Both the position numbers and the translations under genes were made by a program. Positions 1-49,109 of a stretch of 64,000 nt of DNA are shown here, in pieces. Source of the stretch: Latrodectus hesperus (Eukaryota > Arthropoda > Arachnida > Araneae > Theridiidae); assembly GCA_037975125.1 (NCBI GenBank), contig JAJQOW010000014.1, positions 21,948,809-22,012,808 on the forward strand, written 5' to 3'. The stretch's first letter is position 1. Every line of letters starts with the position of its first letter. The notes under the pieces were generated by a model. That model saw only the letters and a program-made list of their open reading frames with translations. It did no database searches and was not told the origin of the DNA.

Positions 1-1640
1 AAAGGAAACTGTAATAAAATTAATTTAAAATACATGTACAGATTTTTGTGGGTGTGTTTCATATTTAAAGTTAATTACAATTATTACATAACATACATTT
101 TGTTAAAATATAATAAAATATTAATTAAATAAAAGTATAATTGTTTAGAACGGAGCAAAAAAAGCTCACATAGTGATGGGACACTTACTTTTCCATCAAA
201 TATTTATCATAAAAGATTTTAATATTTTGTTAGATTTCCTTTTACTTTTAAAACATGATTTAATCTTCGTGGGATGGGTTTGACTAATTTTTTTTGAGAT
301 TTCTGGAGTGATTTTACCCCCTTCTTCTTGAAGCACCGATTTCAATTGTTGTTTTGAAGAAATGGTGTGTTTGCGAATTCTCTTGATTACAGTTCTTTAC
401 AAATAATCTCTATGGGATTTAAGTCTGGAGATTGTGGTGGTGTTTTTATATTTCAGGACAGTTATACAGCAGCCAAAGTCTAACGTTCAAAGCAGTGTGC
501 TTGGGGTCATTGTCCTGGGAGAATTTAAAATCGTTATGAAGGTTCAATTTTCGTGCTGAACATTTCAAATTTTGATTTAGAATGTCAATATACTTGTACT
601 GATCCATTTTACTGTCAATAAAAACAAGATTACCAAAGGTCCAGATAACGACATACACACTCCTACCATAACTCCTCCATGTTTTACTGTTGGCACCAAG
701 TTCTGTTTACGAAATTCTTCACTCGGTTTTCTCCACACCAAGATTCTACCGTCAGAACCAAGTATATTAAATTTACTCTCATCAGCAAATATAACTTTAT
801 TCCAGTAATCAGAATTTTTATTTATGTTGGATTTTGCGAAAGCCAGTCTGAGTTTTCTATTCTTTTCACTTATGAAGAATTTTTTCCTGAGTACTCTACC
901 GTGATATCTAGCAGATCGAATTACTCTTCTAATAGTTTCAGGATTAACAATTACTCCATATAATGCTTGTAAATCAGCAGCAACTTTACGAGCACTCATT
1001 CTTGGATTTTTTTTTTAATAATTCGAACAACAATTCCCTTTATTCCATTGGATAGCTTTGATGGTCGGCCATGTCTCCTTTTATTCTAAATCATATGATT
1101 CTTTTTATATCGTTTAATGATATTGAACACTGTTGAATAACTCAAGTTAAATGTTTCAGCAGTTTCTCTAATAGATTTTCCACTTTCAATATACAAATTA
1201 ATAACTAATTTTCGAATTTCAGGTGAAGTTTCTTTTCGTTCAGCATTCATGGCTGCACACAGCTAAAAAACACAAAAATTCCAAAGCAATCTGGAGAGAA
1301 ATACTGTAGACTATTTTATAAATGATTGCCAATTGCTTTTGAGTAAAAATAAAACACCTGTTACACACAAAATATTTTTATTGCTTATTTCAGACGATTT
1401 TTGTTGCTTACCTAATGGTGTCCTATCATTTATGGGAGCTATTTTTTGCTCCGTTCTAAACAATTATATTTTTATTAAATTAATATTTTAATTTTTTGAC
1501 AAAATATTTGTTGTGTAATAATTGCTACTAAATTAAAGTATGAAACACACCCACAAAAAATTTGTACATGTATTTTAATTAATTTTATTAGAGTTTCCGT
1601 TTGTAAAGCACAAGTATCCCATCACTTTTGTGAGACACTG
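1..1640 (-). mobile_element. Tc1-type DNA transposon with long IR/DR ends, left tip cut by the window
   Basis: Positions 1-190 and 1412-1640 are inverted copies of each other, so the terminal repeats are over 200 bp. Each end should carry two direct repeats of a transposase-binding-like motif. The inner ones are seen at 165-188 (around AGTGATGGGACAC) and 1412-1435, and the outer one at 1616-1638 (around CCCATCACTTTTGTG). The right tip ends in CACTG followed by TA at 1641-1642, as expected for Tc1 elements, which start with CAGT and duplicate TA. The left outer repeat, about 38 bp, lies before the window. The interior encodes a broken transposase on the minus strand. This IR/DR layout is known from Sleeping Beauty-like Tc1 elements. 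Confidence 0.88.
219..1250 (-). pseudogene. Tc1 transposase (DD34E), broken by a stop and several frameshifts
   Basis: Read on the minus strand from an ATG at 1250, the product starts MNAERKETSPEIRKL and has a paired-like HTH region (SIRETAETFNLSYSTV). It carries the first catalytic Asp in FADESKF (about 785), the second in SQDNDPKHTA (about 500) and the DLNPIE motif (about 410), and ends ...PRRL...KGNLTKY with a stop at 219. The length matches the usual ~340 residues. It is dead in this copy: an in-frame TAG follows KNHMI near 1090, a frameshift lies in a poly-A run near 1015, and further shifts lie near 600-660 and 450. It fills the space between the long terminal repeats. Family assignment is firm; the exact indel positions are estimates. 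Confidence 0.88.
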
Positions 1641-1642
1641 TA

Positions 1643-3590
1643 TATTTATATAGAAGATTATTACGAAATCTATATATAATATTTTTCTTAAAATCCTAAA
1701 CATTTTCACAAATTGAAACTATTTCTCAGTACTAAAAAATGGAACAAAGTAATATATTTTTAAAAGCTTGTAAGAAATATTCAGGAAACGATTTCAATTA
1801 ACGATGATATTATTAGTAAACTTTTTTCATTTTTAAGAATTTGTTTTCAGTAAGAGTATTTTTATTTAAACAAGTGTTTTATCAAATGTGCAATTACGAA
1901 ACTCGATACCCGCTTATCGCCTGCCCTTGCATTGATACATCTGAAATTTAGCTGATTAGGATATCTTTATCTAATCATGAGACAAATCAGAATATAATAT
2001 ACGAAAGTCCATGAAAATAAACCAACAATAAAGTTATACAATAACACACAACTTAAAAAAGTTTATCTGCAAATTTTATTAAAATTATTAATGCAAATTA
2101 ATTTTTATTTACAAATAATTCCTAGCAAATTTTATTATAATGATTATCCAGTTTATATTTATTCTCTAGTGATACATTTTATTGTTTTGGTACAAATGTA
2201 ATGACGAAAGATGCAGAATTTTAATTTTTATAAAAGGGAGAAAAAGAGAAATAACTGAAATGACATTCGTATTAAGTAAATGTTATAAATGGATAATTAT
2301 TTTATTCTTTATAATAATGTATTTCAGAATCATTATAAAGTGTAATGAAAAGAAATTAAAACTGAATTCAATTTTTAATAAACATAACATAATAAACACA
2401 GATGTGAAAAAATAGAGCATTAATAAAGATAGAGGAAACACTATTAACACAGGATGATTATTTTACTTAGCAATTATATATAATAATCATTAGTCTTGTT
2501 TATCGAAGTAAGGTTGACATATAATTAAATTTCTAAATCATTTATAATCAAGCAGAAATATTTTATATTTTTTGAAAAATAGGAGTAGTCAGTAGAGGGA
2601 TTTTATAAATATTAATAAGCACAGTAAAATAATTTAACTTAGAAACGTCAACATTTTGTTATTTCCAAAAAGAGACTAATTTTTAGAGAAGTTTCAACTC
2701 TAAACTTAATATCACTAAAAAATATAAATATCATTAATAAGTCAGTATTTGTCTTTCAGTGGTTTATTAAATTTCTATGAAAATAAAAGTAAAACTTTTC
2801 TTACCATTATCATCTGTAGATATTTTCTGTGTATGTAAATAAGAACCCTGTAGTCCCAATGCAAACAGAAAATACAAAAGAGAATTCACAGCCATTATTT
2901 CAAGAAACTAACGTCAGTGTACCTCAAAAGTTTCATGTAAAGCTAGACTGTCTGTGAATTGTGAATATTTGTTTATACTTAACAACACACCATTTCTTTA
3001 CTTTGTATGTCAGCAATATCTAACGTGACGTAGACTAAAAGGAAATCTATCAACATAAAGTTCCTTAAGATGTTGTCTAAGGAATAAAATAAACAAATCA
3101 GTTAATATTCTTATAAAATGCTGATAACATTGGAAGTTTCATTTAACACTTTTACATTATTTCTATTTAGTTGTGGCATATTTTAATATGTTTAAATAAG
3201 GAATTATATGTTACTAAAAACAATTTATACTATTGTTTTTCGGTTTTCAAAATCCTTAAGATATATAAGATTGCCTTGTTTATAATTTATACATTGTTTT
3301 TTAAATATCTTTCTTTATATTAAAGAATAATACGAAAATTAGAGAAAAAAGTTATAACTTAAAGGTCTGTTTATAAAAAGTTATAAAGGCAACATTGAAC
3401 ATCCTTTTCTTCTAGTCAAACATAATATCAGCTAGAATTGTGTGAATTCTAAAAGACATATAATTTTAATGAATAAACATAATTAAAAGCAAACAAAACA
3501 TTAATTATGTTTTTATAATTTATTTTAAAAGAATATCAATATAAAAGTTATTCCATCTATAAAGAAATGAAGGAACATTTAAGGGCTCCA
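1643..3590. other. AT-rich intergenic DNA, nothing recognised
   Basis: No coding similarity, RNA gene or clear repeat was recognised. A 77-codon open frame at 2182-2415 is Lys/Ile/Asn-rich and looks like chance in AT-rich DNA. Confidence 0.5.
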
Positions 3591-3593
3591 TAG

Positions 3594-3814
3594 TACATCA
3601 GACGACACTGTCTCGACTTTCTACTGGCCACTTGAAGTATATGATCTTTGAGGACGGTGAAAGAAAATACCCATCATGCCCCAAGTGCGACAATGCTCCG
3701 TTTTGCCCGCAACACATCTTGAAGTGCATGGGGTTTTCAAGAGAAGAGGCTGGGAAAAGTTCACATCTGCTTTTGGAATTTTTGGCTATCTATGATCTCA
3801 TGGATCTGGTCTAG
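3594..3814 (+). pseudogene. 3' end of a non-LTR retrotransposon ORF2 (after RNase H)
   Basis: The frame reads QTTLSRLSTGHLKYM, then a cysteine/histidine cluster CPKCDNAPFCPQHILKC, then LLLEFLAIYDLMDLV and a stop. The order 'TRLxTGHLK ... CxxC ... HILxC ... L..F....L.DLV' is the usual C-terminal tail of RNase H-bearing non-LTR retrotransposon polyproteins of arthropods (I/Jockey-like). The RT and RNase H parts are missing, so this is a 5'-truncated copy as normally left by target-primed reverse transcription. The fragment at 12070-13270 ends in a related tail on the other strand. It is locally more GC-rich than its surroundings. Confidence 0.75.
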
Positions 3815-3869
3815 TTCCACTAGATCAGTTGGGGATTAGTCCCACCACCACCAGAAATGAAGGCATTTC

Positions 3870-5250
3870 TCAAAATGAATAAGTAAGTTTGTAATAGAAA
3901 AAATATTGTTACCATAATTTATTCATTTTTTCTAAGTCAATATAAACCCATATATTACAGCTGTCAATATCTTAATAAACGAAACTTATATATTAGTTGT
4001 AGTAAAAAAGAAATTAAGTAGATACATATTGCTAATTGAGAAGTATGTAAACGCAATATTGCTATGGGCATGAATCACATCATAAGAGGAAATAAAAAGC
4101 GAAGTATTGCACTTCAAAAAGAGAAATATTTTTACTCATCTATCAATTATAATCATATATATAATTATATATGGTTAAACCTTTCAACTATTGTAGTCCG
4201 AGTACATGCGATATACGTTGCTAGTTAAAACTGTGGAATCGAAAATGCTGTGGTCGGTCGTTGAGCCTTAGGTGTAATGGTCTAAAGAAAATTTTCTTCC
4301 CCTTCAGATCAATGTCAAAACTAAGGGGAGAGATCTTTTGGTGCTGCCATCTATTGGAAGAGTTTAGAGCAAAGTCGTACTTTCATCTTCGCGGCGCTCT
4401 GGTTAAACGGAAGACGTAGTCTAGTTAATTAAATTCGCATAGCCAAGGCAAAGCGAGCTTGGCTTGTCTAAGTGTCATAAGTAATAACAAAAAACAATAA
4501 CAACTATTGTAGTAGAGTTAAGCAGAAAACCTTTATGAAGTAGGTACAATAAACTCAAAAAGAAATGGTTTATTGCTTTTATCTAGGATCTATCTATAAT
4601 AATTTTAAATTTAATTTTTAACACAAATTAGGCTTATTGCACAAAAATAAATTTTAATATCCACTGTGAAAGATTTTGGCGACCTTTATGCTTACAGAAC
4701 TTACCAGTAACTCACATTAAACTAAAAAAAAAAATATGATAAAATAGTTCCATTCGTCAAATAGATATCTTAAAATTCCACTTACAAACATTGAAAATAA
4801 GTAGATACATTATGGAAACTATACATGGAAGTTTCATGCATTAGTATAAGGTTTTTTTTTTTTTTCACTAGACTTGTTTCTCAGTTATAGTAAACTAGCC
4901 TAGAATTAATTAAGGAATTTCAGAAAGCATGACAGTAAATGCTATCGGCAATTGACAGAAGTTCGTTTCAATTGCATTTTGGCTTAACACTAATGAAAGA
5001 AGAACAGATGAATAATTTAATGTTTATATGAATAAAAATAATTAAAGAAAATAGCACTAACATTTATTATTATGTGAGAACTTTATTTATATTTTTAAGA
5101 AACGCAACAATATATTATTTATTATGAATATATACATTTTTTATTATCCTACTTAGAAAAGACACAATCTGTTTACTAGTTGGAAAAAAAAACAACTATA
5201 TTAAACACTTAATGATGCAAATGAGGTTTGTAATTCAATTTATTAGTTTG
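3870..5250. other. Intergenic; one GC-richer segment near 4190-4480, not identified
   Basis: Most of this stretch is AT-rich and featureless. Positions 4190-4480 stand out by higher GC, include a small hairpin (GCCAAG...CTTGGC near 4441-4463) and look like an old repeat copy, but I see no terminal repeats, box A/B pair or coding frame. Confidence 0.35.
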
Positions 5251-5251
5251 A

Positions 5252-5375
<124 letters not shown>

Positions 5376-5698
5376 CGATAGTTTTAATAAATTACATAAT
5401 TTATGTGATAAATGCAAGTGTTATGCTATTTTATGTGATTGAAGCATTACTTAGTGTAGGTCACCTATTTAATTTCCCTAATTGATTTACTAAAAGGAAA
5501 AAAAAATTCATAATGTAATACTGAAAAAATTATTATTTTAAATATTAACGTGAAAAGCGTTAGCCTACATAATCCCTGACATTTAGGGTGAAATATTATT
5601 TTCTCTTAATGGATATATGCAGTCATCTATATTGATATATGCATGCCAATTAATTTAAATTAATGAAATGGTTTAACAAAATACGAATAGTATTGTGA

Positions 5699-5734
5699 CT
5701 AAGGATATCAATTCTAAAGAATTGATATCCTTAG
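5699..5734. repeat. Perfect hairpin, 16-bp arms, 4-nt loop
   Basis: CTAAGGATATCAATTC, then TAAA, then the exact reverse complement. No run of T follows and no gene is adjacent, so there is no reason to call it a terminator. Confidence 0.9.
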
Positions 5735-5739
5735 GTCGT

Positions 5740-6530
5740 TAATTCTGCCTCTAAGTGATGAGTTTTGGTAAGGGCTTTGTTGCAAAGGCAGGCTGTTGCA
5801 ACAGAATAGTCTGCTTCAAAAGGAAATGATATCTGATATTTATTGGGATCAATCAAATACTTATTTGGATTCATAAAGGAAATGTGATTTTGTGGTCAAA
5901 TCCGTTTCAAATCACAATTTCCCGAAAGTGAATGGACTTAAAAGAATTTGCTTCCTTCTCCAATTTACTGGATGTTTGTTACTTTTATTAAAATAAAATT
6001 CAGTTTTTAGAATTTATAGATTGTGATTTATTCACATTTCTTAGCCAGACTTTAAGTGCATGCTTTGTAGGTGTAAATTCATAAAATTTAGATAAAACAT
6101 AAATCAAGACGTTACACGGCTAATCATCTAAATCTGGAGGAATACTATAAGAAATTTTAAAATTTGTGGGCAGGGTAAGAGCTAGTATGATGTCATTTTA
6201 CATTTGATGTTACATTATCAGCATTTTTAATAACAAAACTTTCTTACATTGCTCATCGTTCTACATACAATTTTAAGAAACTGTGATAAATAGATAGTGT
6301 TTTCGGTGTTTTATTAGTTAGCCCAGAAATATCTGAGATATGAAACTGTAGTGTTGAGGAGGGCTTTGAAACATAAAGGCAACATGTAAACAAATACACA
6401 AGCACAATAACTCTGGACAACAGTTATAATTAAATACATTACAGAGACTGTCAGAAAGTTCAAAACAAAACTCAATCATGAAAAGTTGCTGACATTCAAT
6501 GAATGGGTTACACGAAAGCATAAAGATAAT
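5740..6530. other. Intergenic, nothing recognised
   Basis: AT-rich sequence without a convincing frame or repeat. A 67-codon minus-strand frame at 6318-6521 has no recognisable domain. Confidence 0.4.
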
Positions 6531-6536
6531 ATATAA

Positions 6537-6690
6537 CTTCCCTAGTGCTTAGGTGGTGGAATTTTCCAAAACTATCTATTTCTCGCGTAATATCGCCAAT
6601 TGGTCGCCAAGTAGTTAAGAATCTTGCCAAGTACTGGCTAATGATCTCACCAAGTGGTCGTCAAGCTGCCAAATCATCTGAAAAGCCGTT
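6537..6690 (-). repeat. Fragment of the same LTR family (U3 core only)
   Basis: About 155 bp closely match 7287-7440 inside the solo LTR at 6921-7532, in the same orientation. Shared blocks include CTTAGGTGGTGGAA, CGCCAA.TGGTCGCCAAGTAG and the AAAAGCCGTTTTT edge. No LTR ends are recognisable here, so this is either a truncated insertion or a partial duplication about 750 bp from the complete copy. Confidence 0.8.
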
Positions 6691-6920
6691 TTTCACCGGT
6701 ATCAATTTAAAATAAGTACATTAGTTTCGATGCAAAAACCTCTGAGATAAATTTAAATATGAAATCAGCATGGGCAACAATGTGGCAAGACGAATTTCGA
6801 TTCATTGGAATGGATATTATAGATAAAAATGTTTTAATAACGCAAACTGATCAGTGACTTAACACTAGTTTTTCTTCTAAAAATAACATTGTATAAATAA
6901 TTTATGTTAACAAGATATAT

Positions 6921-7532
6921 TGCACCGAACTTCAGGGTTCGTGTTGATTGAGAGTTGATAAAATAAACTATAAACAATCACTGGATTTTTACATGTAGAA
7001 ATTTCTAAAAGATGCCGGAAAAACCCAGCAGTTACAGCATTTACGAATTACAATTATACTCTATCAATTCAACTGATTCAACGGTAAGCAGCTCCCAAAA
7101 ACAGGGGTCTTCAAATACCTCAGACAGGCAGCTCGTGTCCACTTGTCTATTACTGCCGCTGAAAACTTAGAAACTAACTCGCTCGATCCATGGAAAGGTG
7201 GTATTTATAATTTACTTGGAGTGAAAGCCTAGGTCTTTCTCTTCGGTGCTTCTAGGCTAGATTCTAGGCCATCTTGCTTAATAACTTCCCAAGAGCTTAG
7301 GTGGTGGAAATTTCCAAAACTCTCTATTTATCGCAAAATATCGCCAAATGGTCGCCAAGTAGTTAAGAATCTTTCCAAGTACTGGCTAATGATCTTACCA
7401 AGTAGTTGCCAAGCTGCCAAATCATTGGAAAAGCCGTTTTTAACGTAAACACACACCTACATCGCTCGATTTTTGTCCCAAAATCTGAGATCTGTCTTAA
7501 GACGAATGCAAGAAAAATTTACACACTTTGCA
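6921..7532 (-). mobile_element. Solo LTR 1, Ty3/gypsy-like, ATAT target duplication
   Basis: This 612-bp block is homologous to the plus-strand LTRs at 24040-24645 and 29586-30197, in reverse orientation. It begins TGCACCGAAC and ends ...ACTTTGCA, so TG...CA termini are kept. It is flanked by ATAT on both sides (6917-6920 and 7533-7536). On the minus strand it has a TATAAATA box (7202-7209) and the U3 region with TTGGCGA-like words. The canonical AATAAA present in the 24-kb copy is not kept. No internal region (gag/pol) is attached, so it is a solo LTR left by recombination. The ATAT target is known for some gypsy-type elements such as 17.6 and 297. Confidence 0.85.
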
Positions 7533-7539
7533 ATATTTA

Positions 7540-8685
7540 ACACTATAGTTTTTCATGTATTAACAACAATATTACCTAAAATCAATTTCTTTTGGGGCAC
7601 TTTCGCAATAAATTCTTCCAATGACTATATATTCCAAGTGCTTACGTTTAAAGTGGAAACGAAAGCAACTTTATTCCACATTTTTTGATGAGGAAATAAA
7701 ACTTTCCTGCTGGAATGAGGCTAGACACATGTTAATAAATGCTAATAGTGGGTACAAGTTCTGAGAAATTTGAATGAACCTGTTAATTTCTGATACCATT
7801 TGAGTTTCTATTATTTAGATGGAATCATTACTAGAAAACGGTTTATATTATACTTGATACACTTAGAAGTTACTAAGAGATACTCAAAGAGATAGTTTTA
7901 TGTTTGCAGAAGCGGCCGTATACTGCTGAATTCATTGAACAACAGGACAATGCTTCTATAAATTAATCTATTCTTTGGAGAAAGCTTCCTTAAATACTGA
8001 ATAAGTAAGAGCAATACTTAATGATTAACTTAATTAGCTCGATGATAAGATTTTCATGTAATCAAGAACAATTGTCATTTCTTTCAAGAAAGTTTAGTTT
8101 GTAGATTTTGTCTACTTAATATTAGTGGGAGAGGAACTATTCTAATATAACTCTAGATGGATTAGGTTGGAAACTGGAAACTTCCTCTGCTTTTTAGAAA
8201 ACAAAACAAAACAGCGACAATATATTCTCATCTTAACAAGAACAATTGCTAGAGTGAAATCATTAAAAGATATGTTAAAGCAGATTGAAAAAACGGTCTG
8301 TAAGTTTATTTTCTGATTTAAAGGTTAATAAGGTGAAATAAGATAATAAATAAAATTATTCTTTCAATGCCTTTACATGAATGATAAAATTTATTAAATA
8401 TGACTTGCGTGTAAGTCAATTTTCTTCATTGAATTATGAAATAAATTCTGCTCGTAGATTTGAATCCCATTATGGAATAAAACTTTTAATAGTTACATTG
8501 TGTCTTGTTTACTCTGAAAAGCCTTCTTTGTTAATTATTTATCATTGAGACCATATTCGTATCCACATGCCAGATACGTTTACATTTTTATTGAACTTCC
8601 TTTCCATATCTCAGCTTCAAAAATAAAAAATAAAAATCAAATAACTAAAAGCATTTATTGTTGAAAATAGGTGCGTCGAGAAATA
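7540..8685. other. Intergenic, nothing recognised
   Basis: AT-rich. No feature supported. Confidence 0.4.
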
Positions 8686-8689
8686 AAGA

Positions 8690-8945
8690 TTCTTCTTCTT
8701 TAATAGCGTAACAACCTATTACAGGTCTTAGCTGCTTCTACAGAACGCTTTTTCCAGCCCAGTCTATCCAGGGCGACACTTTGCCAGTTCCTAACTTTCA
8801 TATCTTGAGGTCATGTTCAGTGTCAACGAGCCCTCTTGTTGGTGGTCTTTCTCGGGACACGAGATCCTTCAGGGTTCTTAAACGTTGATATTCTAATGGG
8901 GTTGTTTTCCCGGCTTCTCAAGACATGACCAAACCATCTTAGCCT
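8690..8945 (-). pseudogene. RTE-like non-LTR retrotransposon, C-terminal RT tail
   Basis: On the minus strand the frame reads RLRWFGHVLRSRENNPIRIS followed by VPRKTTNKRAR and, after a stop, a WQSVALDRLGWKK-like stretch. 'RLRWFGHV.R' plus 'R.P.....W' is the standard end of RTE/BovB-like reverse transcriptase ORFs. The 3' end runs into a GAAGAAGAAT tail (8690-8700), matching the GAAGAAGAAG tail of the copy at 16183-16635. It is 5'-truncated and carries stops. Confidence 0.78.
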
Positions 8946-9580
8946 GTTGCTTTAGATAACCTGGGTAATCTGGGGCTGGTTATACAACCTATACAGTTCA
9001 AAATTATATCTGGTTCGCCAGCAGCCCTGTTCCTGTACAGGCTTATTGATAGAGATGGAGATTATTTGTATAAAATAACCCCTTATGAAAGTAAGCAATC
9101 GATCTCTAAAAATATTTCTAAAACCATTTATAGAAATTTTTTAAACATTAATCATAAACTTTTACAAAAACAAACACTGGCTCCTTCGATTCAAGATTTT
9201 AACTTTAAAGTTTTTCTTCGGTACTTAGGTACAGAAATATAATTCCTTATTGAGATATTTCAGTCAATCACTGAAAGGGAAATAACACAAGCACTTTTCT
9301 TATAAATCATCAATTTCGATTAAGCGAACCAGTCTTTCATATACTGTATACTGAAAATCATGAAAGGTCTCAAGCGCAACTTATTCCAGAAGAGTTGATC
9401 TATGCATCCGTTTGTTGATTGTTATTGTATGGTCTAAGTAAAATACAAAATGATAGTAAATTAGTTACATGGTGGACAATTCTCTCAGTTAATTTTAATA
9501 CTGTGTGCAAGTTTAATGACGCTCAATTAAGAAAATGATCTTCGATTTATCTCCAATGAATAGTTTATAGTAAGCTTTAA

Positions 9581-9848
9581 CTCCGTGGCACGACAGCCTA
9601 TGTGGGCCAAGGCCTACATGCCTATAACTGTTTTAATGACCGAGGGCCCTGGGGTGCGACGCATATGCCCCAGTTAGGTGGTCAGCCTAACGTGAGAACC
9701 CCAGTGCTTAGCTCTCAAGCATGCTTGGTACTCAGTTTATCGACTCATTGAAGGAATGAAGGCTGAGTCGACCTTGCCCAGCCCGAGTATCGAACCTCGG
9801 ACCTGTGCATTGGGAATGTGAAACGCTGCCACAAAGCCACCGGGCTTC
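9581..9848 (-). repeat. tRNA-derived SINE, GC-rich, family A
   Basis: Read on the minus strand, the head starts near GAAGCCCGGTGGCTTTGTGG and contains a box-A-like GGCTTTGTGGCAGCG and a box-B-like GAGGTTCGATACTC about 45 nt later, i.e. an internal RNA polymerase III promoter. It is followed by a ~190-bp body rich in short GC blocks. It stands out strongly from the AT-rich surroundings. A direct repeat around the insertion is not clear. It is not a functional tRNA: the head cannot fold a complete cloverleaf with a matching acceptor stem followed by the usual end. Confidence 0.75.
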
Positions 9849-10465
9849 AATTTTATTCTGAATTTGTATAAAACTATTCACTAGAGGGATAAATTCTTCC
9901 CATTAAAGGTGTCTTACAACTTAATCCTACCAAAATAGTGAACTCAAAACTTTTAGCTCGGCCAAATTCAAAATTGTCTTCAAAATTTGTAAATAACTTA
10001 AATTGAATGAGAGAGAAGAAAATTGAGTGAATATATATAAATTATAATTATTATATATCACAATTTATTACCACTTAATTTATTACTTTATTGTATCATC
10101 ATTATTACGTTATTACCATAACTGCTTTAAATGCAATTAATAAGCATGTGATTAATATATAGAATTTTCTCTGCTCCGAATGGGAAATCCCCTTATTATT
10201 TATTAATCGCAATGTGCGCTTGTCAGATAATGAAGTACTGACAATGGTTTTATCACCAACTTCTTTTCTGCAGCTGTTAGGCGTGATTTTCAGTTGCAAA
10301 TATCAGCAACTATCATTATGATAAATAATATTATTGTTTCGGATGCTGGAAACGAAAATCCTTTAGAATTTTTAATGATTTAAATGTTCAGATAGTAGAA
10401 TGTTCTGAATAATAATTCATACTTGAAATAACTATAAATATAGTTACGCATTGCATTATAACAAA

Positions 10466-48207
<37,742 letters not shown>

Positions 48208-48350
48208 AATCTCTTATTAATATTTATTTTAAATTTATTATGTTATAAAAAGAACTTTATTTATGCAAAGCTTGATAGAGAAATTAATTATTTTCTAAGG
48301 AGTGTAAGACTAGCAAATGCATGTGTAAGTTCAAATGAAATACATGACAT

Positions 48351-48930
48351 TAGGTTGGGAAAAAAGGAATCTATAATATTTTTTGATCGATGTCTAAAAT
48401 GATCAATATTTCATAAAAAAGTATTCATCAAACAATTTTAGATTTAAGTTCATTGGTAAGGTATTTTTCTCACAAGAAAATATTTTCCTGTTCACACTAA
48501 GAAGTTTTATTCAGTTGTGAGTTACAAAAGTATTTAAAATGGAAGTCAGGAAGAAAATGTTGGGCACATTTTGCAGTTTTTCTTTACTAAAAGCGAAAAT
48601 GCAATCAAAGTGTCTGAAATTGTGGATGGTGTACAGGATCACGAGGTAATGTAACAACCTATTATGGGCAAGTTAAGTTTTGTCGATTCCGTTTGAGTAC
48701 ATATGATGTTGACGATGCACCTCATACTGGTAGTCCCATCGTCGAAAATGCCGATAAATTCACAAAAATGATCAAAGTTGAATGGCATGTTATCAGTTGT
48801 AGCATTTCTAAGGAGCTAAAAATCAGCCATAAAACAGTTTTAAACCATCTGCACAAATTAAATTCGAAACACGTAAAACAAAATCTTGAAGTTCATGCAA
48901 AAATTACGGATTTCTTTTTTCCCAACTTAA
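48351..48930 (+). pseudogene. mariner element, 5' part with transposase HTH region
   Basis: A TIR-like start TAGGTTGGGAAAAAAGGAAT at 48351 is followed by GHILQFFFTKSENAIKVSEI (48565-48650). After a frameshift it continues STYDVDDAPHTGSPIVENAD and SISKELKISHKTVLNHLHKL (48693-48870), the mariner N-terminal HTH pair. It breaks off before the catalytic domain, close to the (AT)n tract at 49009. It lies 144 bp after the BTB gene stop codon. Confidence 0.85.
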
Positions 48931-49005
48931 TATTTTATGTTAAATCACTGATAGCGATAAATTTAAAAGATAAGAATAGACAACTTCTTTTACAATGAGA
49001 AGTTA

Positions 49006-49106
<101 letters not shown>

Positions 49107-49109
49107 TGG

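Noticed and set aside
5699..5734. Rho-independent terminator
   Set aside because: Eukaryotic context, no upstream gene and no T run after the stem.
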